Shown here: piece after piece, positions 15,912 through 24,073 of the stretch
Position numbering within the stretch: the stretch's first letter is position 1
Layout: every line of letters starts with the position of its first letter
Source: Sphingomonas_O antarctica
Lineage (GTDB): Bacteria > Pseudomonadota > Alphaproteobacteria > Sphingomonadales > Sphingomonadaceae
Assembly: GCF_965137005.1 (NCBI RefSeq)
Contig: NZ_CBCRXM010000010.1
Span: 1-64,000 of the forward strand
Reading direction: 5' to 3'
Length of the DNA: 64,000 bases
Position numbers and translations under genes: made by a program
Notes under the pieces: generated by a model
The model's input: only the letters and a program-made list of their open reading frames with translations
What the model was told of the DNA's origin: nothing
Database searches by the model: none

Positions 15912-16822
15912 TGTACCGCCTGCGCCACGAGACGCGGTTTACCTACGCCGTGCCGGTGCGTTTTTCGCGCTGCAATCTGCGGCTCAAGCCGATCGCCTGG
16001 TCGGGGCAATCGTTGCTCGATCACAGCCTGAGCGTGGAGCCGGGCGGCGAAATCAGCTGGGCACGCGCCGACGCCGCACTCGCCAATGTCAGCCGCCTTT
16101 TGGTGACGGAGGCGGTCCGTGAATTGACCATCGTCAGCGAAGCGACGGTGGCGGTAGACCGGCCGATCCCCATGCCCTCCCCCGCCGACCTGACCGTCGC
16201 GCAAGTCCGTGACCTCGCCCGTCAGAGCCGCGATATCGATGCGGTCAGCCCGGCGGCGTATCTGTTTCCCTCGCCGATGATTTCGCTCGACGCCGAGATC
16301 GCCGACTGGTGCGCCCCGAGCCTTGCCGACGATCGCGGAATCCTCGACGCCGCCATCGATCTGGCGCGGCGGATCCAGACCGAATTCGACTATATCACCG
16401 ACGCGACCAAGACCGAGACCCCGCCGCTCGAGGCGTTCCGCGCGCGACATGGGGTCTGCCAGGATTTCGCGCAGATCATGATCGCGGGATTGCGCGCGCA
16501 CTCGCTGCCCGCGGCCTATGTCTCCGGATATATCCGCACCTACCCGCCGCCGGGCGAGGAACGTCTGGTCGGCGCCGATGCGACGCATGCCTGGGTGCTG
16601 GTGTGGACCGGGCCGGACAGCGGCTGGGTCGGGGTCGATCCGACCAACGGCATCTGGATGGCGAGCGATCACATCGTCCTGGCCATCGGCCGCGATTATT
16701 CGGAAATCGCGCCGGTCGACGGCATCTTCCTGGGGCACGGCGCGCAGTCGATGACGGTGTCGGTCGATGTCGCGCCATTGCTCGATGCGCCATTGCTAGA
16801 CGCCTCCGTGTTACCTAACTGA
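15911..16822 (+). CDS. Transglutaminase-like cysteine protease family protein
   Basis: This 303-residue protein has an N-terminal beta domain of the family (YRLRHETRFTYAVPVRFSRC, LRLKPIAW) and a transglutaminase core. Its catalytic triad is visible as Cys in RARHGVCQDFAQIM (~180), His in ADATHAWVLVW and Asp in VGVDPTNG. No signal peptide is seen, so cytosolic action on the product of the linked ATP-grasp/alpha-E protein is likely. ATG 15911 follows a GTG at 15908; the one-base overlap with the upstream stop favours ATG. It ends eight bases before the DnaJ-like gene, so they may be co-transcribed. Confidence 0.88.
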   Translation: MYRLRHETRFTYAVPVRFSRCNLRLKPIAWSGQSLLDHSLSVEPGGEISWARADAALANVSRLLVTEAVRELTIVSEATVAVDRPIPMPSPADLTVAQVRDLARQSRDIDAVSPAAYLFPSPMISLDAEIADWCAPSLADDRGILDAAIDLARRIQTEFDYITDATKTETPPLEAFRARHGVCQDFAQIMIAGLRAHSLPAAYVSGYIRTYPPPGEERLVGADATHAWVLVWTGPDSGWVGVDPTNGIWMASDHIVLAIGRDYSEIAPVDGIFLGHGAQSMTVSVDVAPLLDAPLLDASVLPN

Positions 16823-16829
16823 CACGGCG

Positions 16830-17735
16830 ATGGCGCAAGACCCCTACACAACACTCGGCGTTGCCCGTGGCGCGAGCGAAGCCGACATCAAGAAGGCGTA
16901 TCGCAAACTCGCCAAGGAGCTGCATCCCGACCGCAACAAGGACAACAAGGCCGCCGCCGACCGGTTCGGCCAGGTCACCAGCGCGTATGATGTGCTGTCG
17001 GACAAGGACAAGCGCGGCCGTTTCGATCGCGGCGAGATCGACGGCGAGGGCAACCCCGCCGCGCCGTTCGGTTTCGGCGGCGGGCAGCAGGGCGGCTTTC
17101 GCGGCGCACCCGGCGGATTTGCCGGAGGTGCCGGGGGCGGCGATTTCGGCGATATTTTCGAAGGGCTGTTCGGACGCGGGCGCGCTGGTGGTGGTGGCGG
17201 GTTCGGGCGGCAGGCGCCGGCGAAGGGCGCCAACCTCGCCTACCGCCTCGCCGTGCCGTTCGAGGATGCGGCGCGGCTCGATCCGCAGCGCGTGACTTTG
17301 GGTGACGGCAAGACCGTCGATCTGAAACTGCCCGCGGGAGTCGAGAGCGGCACGCAGATGCGCCTCGCGGGCAAGGGCGAGCCCGGGCCCGGCGGCGCGG
17401 GCGATGCGATCATCACCATCGAGATCGGCGACCACCGCTTCTACAAGCGCGACGGCGACAATATCCGCCTCGATTTGCCGGTATCGCTGAAAGAGGCGGT
17501 GCTGGGCGGCAAGGTCAAGGTGCCGACGGTCGATGGCCCGGTGATGCTGGCGATTCCGGCAGGCGCGTCATCGGGCAAGGTGTTGCGCCTGAAAGGACGC
17601 GGTTTCGGCGGCAAGGCGGGACGCGGGGATCAGTTGGTCACGCTGGAGATCGAACTGCCCGCGGGTGACGATGCCTTGAAAACTTGGGCGGAGGCGGCTC
17701 CCGAAAGCAACCCGAGAGCCCGCCTGGGCGTATAG
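16830..17735 (+). CDS. DnaJ-class co-chaperone, CbpA-like
   Basis: This 301-residue protein has an N-terminal J domain (DPYTTLGVARGASEADIKKA, with the HPD motif in LHPDRNKDN), a Gly/Phe-rich linker at ~75-130, and two C-terminal substrate-binding beta domains (VDLKLPAGVESGTQMRLAG, LGGKVKVPTVDG). The cysteine-rich zinc region of DnaJ is absent, which points to CbpA type. It should stimulate DnaK ATPase in the cytosol. It follows the transglutaminase gene by eight bases and precedes the YihY gene by six. Confidence 0.9.
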   Translation: MAQDPYTTLGVARGASEADIKKAYRKLAKELHPDRNKDNKAAADRFGQVTSAYDVLSDKDKRGRFDRGEIDGEGNPAAPFGFGGGQQGGFRGAPGGFAGGAGGGDFGDIFEGLFGRGRAGGGGGFGRQAPAKGANLAYRLAVPFEDAARLDPQRVTLGDGKTVDLKLPAGVESGTQMRLAGKGEPGPGGAGDAIITIEIGDHRFYKRDGDNIRLDLPVSLKEAVLGGKVKVPTVDGPVMLAIPAGASSGKVLRLKGRGFGGKAGRGDQLVTLEIELPAGDDALKTWAEAAPESNPRARLGV

Positions 17736-17740
17736 CCCTC

Positions 17741-18706
17741 GTGCAGCAAGTTTCCCCCGTCGCGCCCGAACAGCGCCGCGAAAAAGAGAAAGCGGGGGTG
17801 CGCGAGGTCATCGAACATCGCCTGACGCGCCTCGGCCCCGGATCGCGCGTGTGGGAAGTGGTCAAACGCACCATCGTCGGGGTCTACAGCGACGGCTTCA
17901 TTCACGCGGGCAACCTCGCTTATCTGACGCTGATCACGCTGTTTCCGTTCTTCATCCTGATGGCGGCACTGGCATCGTTGTTCGGGCGCAGCGCGGACAC
18001 CGCTGCCGCGCTGGCGGGATTCCTGACGACGTTGCCCAAGGGCATTCGTGTGGTGGTCGAAAAGCCGGTCACCGACGTGCTCCACGCGCGGTCGAGCGGG
18101 ACGCTGTTGTGGCTCGGCGGCCTTGTCGGGCTGTGGACCGTCGGCAGTTTCATCGAGACGATCCGCGATATTCTCCGCCGTGCCTACGGCACGCCGTTCA
18201 GCAACCCGTTCTGGCAATATCGCCTGACTTCGATGGGCATCATCATCGCGTCGGTCGTGTTGTTGATGGCGGCATTTGCCGCACAGGTCGTGGTCGTGGC
18301 GGCGGAGCAGTTCGTCTATCACCTGTTCCCGTTCGCCGAGCGGTGGCTGGCGATCCTCAATTTGTCCAAATTCATCCCCGCGGTATTCCTGTTCCTCGCG
18401 CTTTACGCGCTGATCTGGTCATTGACGCCGAGCCGTTACCGCTATTCCAAAAATCCCAAATGGCCCGGGGCGCTGTTCGTCGCCTTGTGGTGGTACATAT
18501 TGATCTATGCGTTGCCGATCATCCTGTTCGGGTTGAGTCATTACAGCATGACCTATGGCAGCCTGGCGGGCGTGATCATCTGCCTCATCTTCTTCTGGTT
18601 CATCGGGCTGGGCTTTACGTTCGGCGCGCACCTCAACGCGGCGCTGGCGGAACCCGACCCGAAGGCGCTAAAGCCCGCGCCCGAAACGGTTACGGAGGCA
18701 ATATGA
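17741..18706 (+). CDS. YihY/UPF0761 family inner membrane protein
   Basis: This 321-residue inner-membrane protein (once called BrkB or RNase BN) has six predicted TM helices. Signatures are GNLAYLTLITLFPFFILMAA, WTVGSFIETIRDILRRAYG and YSMTYGSLAGVIICLIFFWF, ending GAHLNAALAE. Function is unresolved; the earlier RNase BN assignment belongs to another gene. The start is GTG 17741, because the upstream frame overlaps the DnaJ-like coding region. Its stop overlaps the fabI ATG by four bases, indicating coupling. Confidence 0.85.
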   Translation: MQQVSPVAPEQRREKEKAGVREVIEHRLTRLGPGSRVWEVVKRTIVGVYSDGFIHAGNLAYLTLITLFPFFILMAALASLFGRSADTAAALAGFLTTLPKGIRVVVEKPVTDVLHARSSGTLLWLGGLVGLWTVGSFIETIRDILRRAYGTPFSNPFWQYRLTSMGIIIASVVLLMAAFAAQVVVVAAEQFVYHLFPFAERWLAILNLSKFIPAVFLFLALYALIWSLTPSRYRYSKNPKWPGALFVALWWYILIYALPIILFGLSHYSMTYGSLAGVIICLIFFWFIGLGFTFGAHLNAALAEPDPKALKPAPETVTEAI

Positions 18707-19536
18707 GCGGATTGATGGCGGGCAAACGCGGGCTGATCATGGGGCTCGCCAACCATATGTCGCTCGCCTGGGGCATCGCGCAAAAACTGCACGAACATGG
18801 TGCGGAGCTGGCGTTCAGTTATCAGGGCGATGCGCTTGAAAAGCGCGTCCGCCCGCTCGCTGCTCAGGTCGGCAGCGATTTCCTGATCGATTGCGACGTG
18901 TCCGACATGGCGGCGCTGGACGCGGCGTTCGCGACGCTCAAGGATCGCTGGGAAACGATCGACTTCGTCGTCCATGCGATCGGTTTTTCGGACAAGAACG
19001 AGCTGCGCGGGCGTTTCGTGGACACCAGCCTCGATAATTTTCTGATGACGATGAACATCAGCGTCTATTCGTTCGTCGCGGTGGCACAGCGCGCGGCGGC
19101 GATGATGCCGGCCTATGACGCGGAGACGGGCACCGGCGGCGGCAGCATGATCACCCTCACCTATCTCGGCGCCGAGCGCGTCATTCCGCATTACAATGTG
19201 ATGGGCGTCGCCAAGTCCGCGCTGGAAACCGCGGTTAAATACCTCGCCGTCGACCTCGGGCGCGACAATATCCGCGTCAACGCGGTGTCGGCGGGGCCCA
19301 TCAAAACCTTGGCGGCGAGTGGCATCGGCGACTTCCGCTACATCATGAAGTGGAACGAATATAACGCGCCATTGAAGCGCAACGTGACAATCGAGGATGT
19401 CGGTGGTGCGGGACTATACCTGCTTAGCGACTTGGCGAGCGGCGTAACCGGCGAGACGCACCATGTCGATGCCGGCTATCACGTCGTCGGCATGAAGGCC
19501 GAGGACGCGCCGGATATCGGGCTCGAAAAGAACTAG
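18703..19536 (+). CDS. fabI: Enoyl-[acyl-carrier-protein] reductase (NADH) FabI
   Basis: This 277-residue short-chain dehydrogenase performs the last reduction of type II fatty acid elongation. Segments: KRGLIMGLANHMSLAWGIAQ (nucleotide binding), DFVVHAIGFSDKNELRG, then the FabI active site TYLGAERVIPHYNVMGVAK with the Tyr/Lys pair, and VNAVSAGPIKTLAASGI with the substrate loop. The protein is cytosolic and the usual target of enoyl-reductase inhibitors. ATG overlaps the YihY stop codon. Its end overlaps the convergent rutA stop by four bases, leaving no room for a separate terminator. Confidence 0.95.
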   Translation: MSGLMAGKRGLIMGLANHMSLAWGIAQKLHEHGAELAFSYQGDALEKRVRPLAAQVGSDFLIDCDVSDMAALDAAFATLKDRWETIDFVVHAIGFSDKNELRGRFVDTSLDNFLMTMNISVYSFVAVAQRAAAMMPAYDAETGTGGGSMITLTYLGAERVIPHYNVMGVAKSALETAVKYLAVDLGRDNIRVNAVSAGPIKTLAASGIGDFRYIMKWNEYNAPLKRNVTIEDVGGAGLYLLSDLASGVTGETHHVDAGYHVVGMKAEDAPDIGLEKN

Positions 19537-20597
19537 GCTTTCGCCCGGCTTTTCATCAGCGGCTGGATGCGCGTCCCGAAATTCTCCACGCCCTCGATAA
19601 AATCGTCGAACGTCAGCAGCACGCCTCCGGTGTTCGGCACTTCGGCCATTTCATCGAGCATCCGCGCGACGCTTTCGTAGCTGCCGACCAGCGTGCCCAT
19701 GTTGATGTTCACCGCGCCTTCGGGAGCGGCGAGCTGGCGGACGTTGGTCGTCGCATTGACTTTGTCCGCCGCACCCTGATCCTTGAGCCAGGCGATCGCG
19801 TCGTGATCGACGCCGTCATTATACGATTGCCACTTGGCCATCGCCGCCTCGTCGGTTTCGTCGGCGATGATCATGACCAGCACGAACACCGATACGTCGC
19901 GCCCGGTCTTGGCGGTGGCCTCCGCTAGGCGGGTATTGTTCGAGGCGAAGGCAGTCGGCGTGTTGACGCCTTTGCCCAGGCAGAAGGCGTAGTCCGCCCA
20001 TTTTGCCGAGAACGCCAAGCCCTCGTCCGACGACCCCGCGCAGATGATCTTCATGTCGCCTTCGGGTTTCGGACGGACGAGGCAATCGTCCATCTGATAG
20101 TATTCGCCCTTGAAATCGCTGCGCCCCCTCTCCCACAATTCGCGGAGGATGCGGGCATATTCGTCGAGCATATGGTAGCGGTTGCGGAAATGCTCGTCGC
20201 CCGGCCACAGACCCATTTGCGAGTATTCGGGACGCTGCCAGCCAGTGATCAAATTGAGCCCGAAACGGCCGTGGCTGATGCTGTCGATGGTGTTGCACAT
20301 CCGCGCCGCGAAGGCGGGCGGGATGACGAGCGTCGGGCACGTCGCATAAATCTTGATCTTCTCGGTCACCGCGGCGAGCCCGGCCATCAGCGTGAAGCTC
20401 TCCAGCCCATATTCCCAAAACTCGGTCTTGCCGCCGAACCCGCGCAGCTTGATCATCGACAGCAGGAAATCGAGGCCATGCTTCTCGGCGGACTGGGCGA
20501 TCTGTTTGTTCATGTCGAACGACGGCATGTATTGCGGCGCGTTCTCCGAAATCAGCCAGCCATTATTGTTGATGGGCACGAAAACGCCGACCTGCAT
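19533..20597 (-). CDS. rutA: Pyrimidine monooxygenase RutA
   Basis: This 354-residue flavin-dependent luciferase-like monooxygenase opens the uracil ring between N3 and C4 using reduced FMN and O2. Signatures: MQVGVFVPINNNGWLISENA at the start, GFGGKTEFWEYGLESFTLMA, FGLNLITGWQRPEYSQMG and ICAGSSDEGLAFSAKWAD. AGGAG precedes ATG 20597. It is the last gene of a minus-strand rutB-rutC-rutD-rutA cluster. No gene for its flavin reductase (RutF) is next to it, so reduced FMN must come from elsewhere. Confidence 0.95.
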   Translation of the reverse strand: MQVGVFVPINNNGWLISENAPQYMPSFDMNKQIAQSAEKHGLDFLLSMIKLRGFGGKTEFWEYGLESFTLMAGLAAVTEKIKIYATCPTLVIPPAFAARMCNTIDSISHGRFGLNLITGWQRPEYSQMGLWPGDEHFRNRYHMLDEYARILRELWERGRSDFKGEYYQMDDCLVRPKPEGDMKIICAGSSDEGLAFSAKWADYAFCLGKGVNTPTAFASNNTRLAEATAKTGRDVSVFVLVMIIADETDEAAMAKWQSYNDGVDHDAIAWLKDQGAADKVNATTNVRQLAAPEGAVNINMGTLVGSYESVARMLDEMAEVPNTGGVLLTFDDFIEGVENFGTRIQPLMKSRAKA

Positions 20598-20602
20598 GAT
20601 CT

Positions 20603-21430
20603 CTACTCCTCGGTAATCGGTTCGTCGGCGAGCCACAGGAGGACAATTTCCTCGAAACGCTCGGGATCGGTGACGTTGCAGGCGTGCGCGCCCGCCCGCA
20701 TGAAAGCGTAAGTGGCGTTGGGCAGTCCGTCATGCAGCCGCCGGGTGCACTGCCAAGGCACCAGCAGATCGTCATAAGCGGCAATCAGTAGCACCGGACA
20801 GGTGATCTCATGCAGCCGATCGGCGACATCGGACGCGGCGAGCGCGTCGATGCGCTTGTGCATCGTTTCGACCGCCGGGAAGTGCGCGAGATGGCCCGCC
20901 GCGTCGGCATCGAGCGCCACCTGATCTTTGCCGTAGAACCAATAAGGCGGGTACAAAAACAACGGCTGCGCGCGGACATAAGCCTCCGGTCCCGCCCCAT
21001 CGAGGATCGCCTTGCGTAGGCGGAAGACGTTGAGGAAATGCGGATCGGCCTTGGCCCAACCATTGACGACGATCAGCCGCTCGACGCGTTCGGGTGCGAT
21101 CAGCGCGAGCGCCAGTCCCGCGACACCTCCCGCCGCATGGCCGATGATAACTGCCTTGGCGATTTCCAGCGCGTCCATCAGCGCGAGCATGTCGCGGCCC
21201 ATGTCCTCGACCGTGACCGTATCGGGCAGCGCGCGGTCGCTTCGCCCGGTGCCGCGATGGTCGTAGACGATGACGCGGTTAGCGCCGCGATACCCCTTAG
21301 CCAGATGGTCGATGTTCGGCGCCCAATACGCCCCGGATCCGCCCAATCCAGCGGACAGGATTAGCGGCGTGCCACTGCTCTCGCCAAATTCTTGGTAAAA
21401 AAGACCGTTCGCTTCAGGCAAGGTGCGCAA
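20603..21430 (-). CDS. rutD: RutD-like alpha/beta hydrolase
   Basis: This 275-residue alpha/beta-hydrolase-fold protein is thought to speed hydrolysis of aminoacrylate or carbamate in the Rut pathway. Seen: LILSAGLGGSGAYWAPNIDH (oxyanion region), VYDHRGTGRSDRALP and, at the nucleophile elbow, GHAAGGVAG. The usual Ser is Ala there; E. coli RutD has a similar elbow without Ser, so this is a family trait. AYDDLLVPW carries an acidic residue and GAHACNVTDPERF the His region. The start is TTG, either 21430 or 21421, both inside the end of rutC, which implies translational coupling. Confidence 0.88.
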   Translation of the reverse strand: MRTLPEANGLFYQEFGESSGTPLILSAGLGGSGAYWAPNIDHLAKGYRGANRVIVYDHRGTGRSDRALPDTVTVEDMGRDMLALMDALEIAKAVIIGHAAGGVAGLALALIAPERVERLIVVNGWAKADPHFLNVFRLRKAILDGAGPEAYVRAQPLFLYPPYWFYGKDQVALDADAAGHLAHFPAVETMHKRIDALAASDVADRLHEITCPVLLIAAYDDLLVPWQCTRRLHDGLPNATYAFMRAGAHACNVTDPERFEEIVLLWLADEPITEE

Positions 21431-21797
21431 CGCTCGCGATTTCGACGAGGCAGTCGGGCTTCACCAACTCGCATTTGATGCAATAACGGGCTGGCTTCGC
21501 GCCGGGGAAATACCCGGCATAGACCGTGTTGAAGGCGGCGTAGTCGGCCAGGTCCTTCAGGAAAATATGGTTCATCGCGATGTCCGCCATCGTCGCGCCA
21601 GCAGCTTCGAGCGTGGTTTTGATCACCTCCAGCACATGCCGCGTCTGCGCGGCAGCATCGCCGATATGAAGCACCGCCCCGCCCTCGCCCAGCGCCAGCA
21701 CGCCCGAGACGTAGACGGTGTTCCCCGCTTTCGCCCCGGCCGAATAAGGTGCGATCGGCGTCGGGAATTGCGGCGGGTTGATCGGTTCGAACGGCAT
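21414..21797 (-). CDS. rutC: RutC-like Rid family aminoacrylate deaminase
   Basis: This 127-residue YjgF/Rid-type trimeric protein has PTPIAPYSAGAKAGNTVYVS, then VIKTTLEAAGATMADIAMNH and PARYCIKCELVKPDCLVEIA, which carries the conserved Arg and Cys positions of the family. In the Rut pathway it removes ammonia from 3-aminoacrylate. AAGGAG stands before ATG 21797. Its 3' end overlaps rutD. An 85-base palindromic repeat separates it from rutB. Confidence 0.92.
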   Translation of the reverse strand: MPFEPINPPQFPTPIAPYSAGAKAGNTVYVSGVLALGEGGAVLHIGDAAAQTRHVLEVIKTTLEAAGATMADIAMNHIFLKDLADYAAFNTVYAGYFPGAKPARYCIKCELVKPDCLVEIASVAHLA

Positions 21798-21813
21798 CAA
21801 AGTCTCCTTAGTC

Positions 21814-21898
21814 CGTCATGCCGGACTTGATCCGGTATCCATTGGCTCTCCGCTTCATGCAGAGGAGGAATGGACCCCGGATCAAGTCCGGGGTGACG
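21814..21898. repeat. REP-like palindromic intergenic repeat inside the rut cluster
   Basis: CGTCATGCCGGACTTGATCC at the left pairs imperfectly with the right arm GGATCAAGTCCGGGGTGACG. Together they bracket a short middle that also begins and ends with TATCCA/TGGACC-type halves. This is the kind of palindromic extragenic repeat scattered through sphingomonad genomes. It may act as an mRNA-stabilising or attenuating hairpin between rutB and rutC. Confidence 0.75.
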
Positions 21899-21911
21899 AG
21901 GTGGTGGTCTT

Positions 21912-22595
<684 letters not shown>

Positions 22596-22705
22596 GGTGC
22601 CGGTGGCAGGTGGTTCGACGACAGGTCCCAAACGAGCGTCCTCAACAGCGTAAACGACCAACCTTCCCGAAATGGCGCGTCGAGGCAAGGGTCGCCCGGG
22701 CGGCG

Positions 22706-23947
22706 TCAGCCCCTCGCGTGGCGGCTGGCGATCTCGTGGATGACGGTCGCGTCGATCGCCCATTCGGCAGGGTCTGCCTCGCCCAGAATCGCATCATGGG
22801 CTAGATCGTCACCGATAGAAACTGCCACCGGATCGATCATCCGGCGATCGATCGTGGAATAGAAAGCCAGCACTTTGGGACGGGGGGATCGCGGCCCGTT
22901 GTCGACGACGACACCCAGCCGATTGGTTCGCAGCCGGACGAACGTGCCCGGCGGAAAGATGCCGACGACTTTCATGAAAGCGAACAGCAATTCGTGATCG
23001 AACTGCCCGTCCCATTCGCGCATCCGGGTGACGGCCTCGACCGGCGACCATGCCGCCTTATAAGCCCGGTTCGACGTCAGCGCGTCATAGACATCGCAGA
23101 TCGCGCCCATGCGCGCGGCCAGGCTGATCTCGGTGCCGCGCAGGCGGTGGGGATAGCCGGTGCCGTCGATCTTTTCGTGATGATGACGGCACACGTCGAG
23201 CGCCATCGGCGGCAAGTCGCCGCTGCGTTCGAGCAACCGATGGCCTTTTTCAGGATGCGTCTGCATCAGCGCGAATTCTTCGTCGGTGAGTTTCGCGGGC
23301 TTGTTGAGCACGTCGAGCGGCACCGCCATCTTGCCGATGTCGTGAAGCAATCCGGCGGTGCCCAGATCGGCGGTGGTCTGCGCGTCGAGGTCGAGCTGGC
23401 GGGCGAGTGCGACCATCAGCGCGCACACCGCGACCGAATGGAGATAGGTATATTCGTCCTTGGTCTTGAGGCGCAGCACCTTGAGCAAGGCCGCGCGGTT
23501 CTTTTCGACCGCGGCCGATACATTGTCGACGACCGCGAGCACCGCTTTGGTCTCCACCGCCTTGCCCAGCCGAGCGCCGTCCAGCACCCCGCGAATGGCG
23601 TGTTTTGCGCCGTTGACCGTCCGGACGGCCTCGGCGCGGGCTATGTCCTCGCCGTGAAGCGGTGTGGTCGGCGACGCTGCGTAACGCCGAAGCTTTTCGC
23701 GCACGGGCGGCCGATATTCGGCCCGGGGCGGCTCGGCGGGCGGCGCGATGTCGAGGTCCAGCCCCTTTGTCGTGTCGATCAACACGCCGATGACGTCGCT
23801 GTCGAGCAGGGCCGTCAAGTCGGCCGGTTTTTCGAGCAAGAACCGCCGCCGCCAGAACGGGTGGTTCAGCCACGACCCTTCGAACCCGTGGAGATACATC
23901 CCGAGCCGAACCTGATCTCGACGGATGCTCCTTAGCATGAACGGCAT
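22706..23947 (-). CDS. HD-GYP domain cyclic-di-GMP phosphodiesterase
   Basis: This 413-residue cytosolic protein has an N-terminal DUF3391-type region (residues ~1-110, RDQVRLGMYLHGFEGSWLNH) and an HD-GYP domain at ~140-320. HD-GYP motifs: LLHDIGKMAVP, THPEKGHRLLE, CRHHHEKIDGTGYPHRLRG and YDALTSNRAYK. Metal-binding His and Asp residues and the GYP loop are all present, so hydrolysis of c-di-GMP is expected. The C-terminal ~70 residues (GIFPPGTFVRLRTNRLGVVV) form a small beta domain common in this subfamily. ATG 23947 is followed by ATG 23938; either may be used. Not obviously linked in function to the rut genes behind it. Confidence 0.9.
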   Translation of the reverse strand: MPFMLRSIRRDQVRLGMYLHGFEGSWLNHPFWRRRFLLEKPADLTALLDSDVIGVLIDTTKGLDLDIAPPAEPPRAEYRPPVREKLRRYAASPTTPLHGEDIARAEAVRTVNGAKHAIRGVLDGARLGKAVETKAVLAVVDNVSAAVEKNRAALLKVLRLKTKDEYTYLHSVAVCALMVALARQLDLDAQTTADLGTAGLLHDIGKMAVPLDVLNKPAKLTDEEFALMQTHPEKGHRLLERSGDLPPMALDVCRHHHEKIDGTGYPHRLRGTEISLAARMGAICDVYDALTSNRAYKAAWSPVEAVTRMREWDGQFDHELLFAFMKVVGIFPPGTFVRLRTNRLGVVVDNGPRSPRPKVLAFYSTIDRRMIDPVAVSIGDDLAHDAILGEADPAEWAIDATVIHEIASRHARG

Positions 23948-24073
23948 TTTCCCGGCGACGCGCGAGCTGTGGTTTACGTCCCAAATCGTTACAAACGCGT
24001 AACTTCGCGAGCTTAACGCGCGCGCTATTCGTCGCGCTTGCCGGGTCGCCGCGCCGGTCATAGGCTGACCGCC

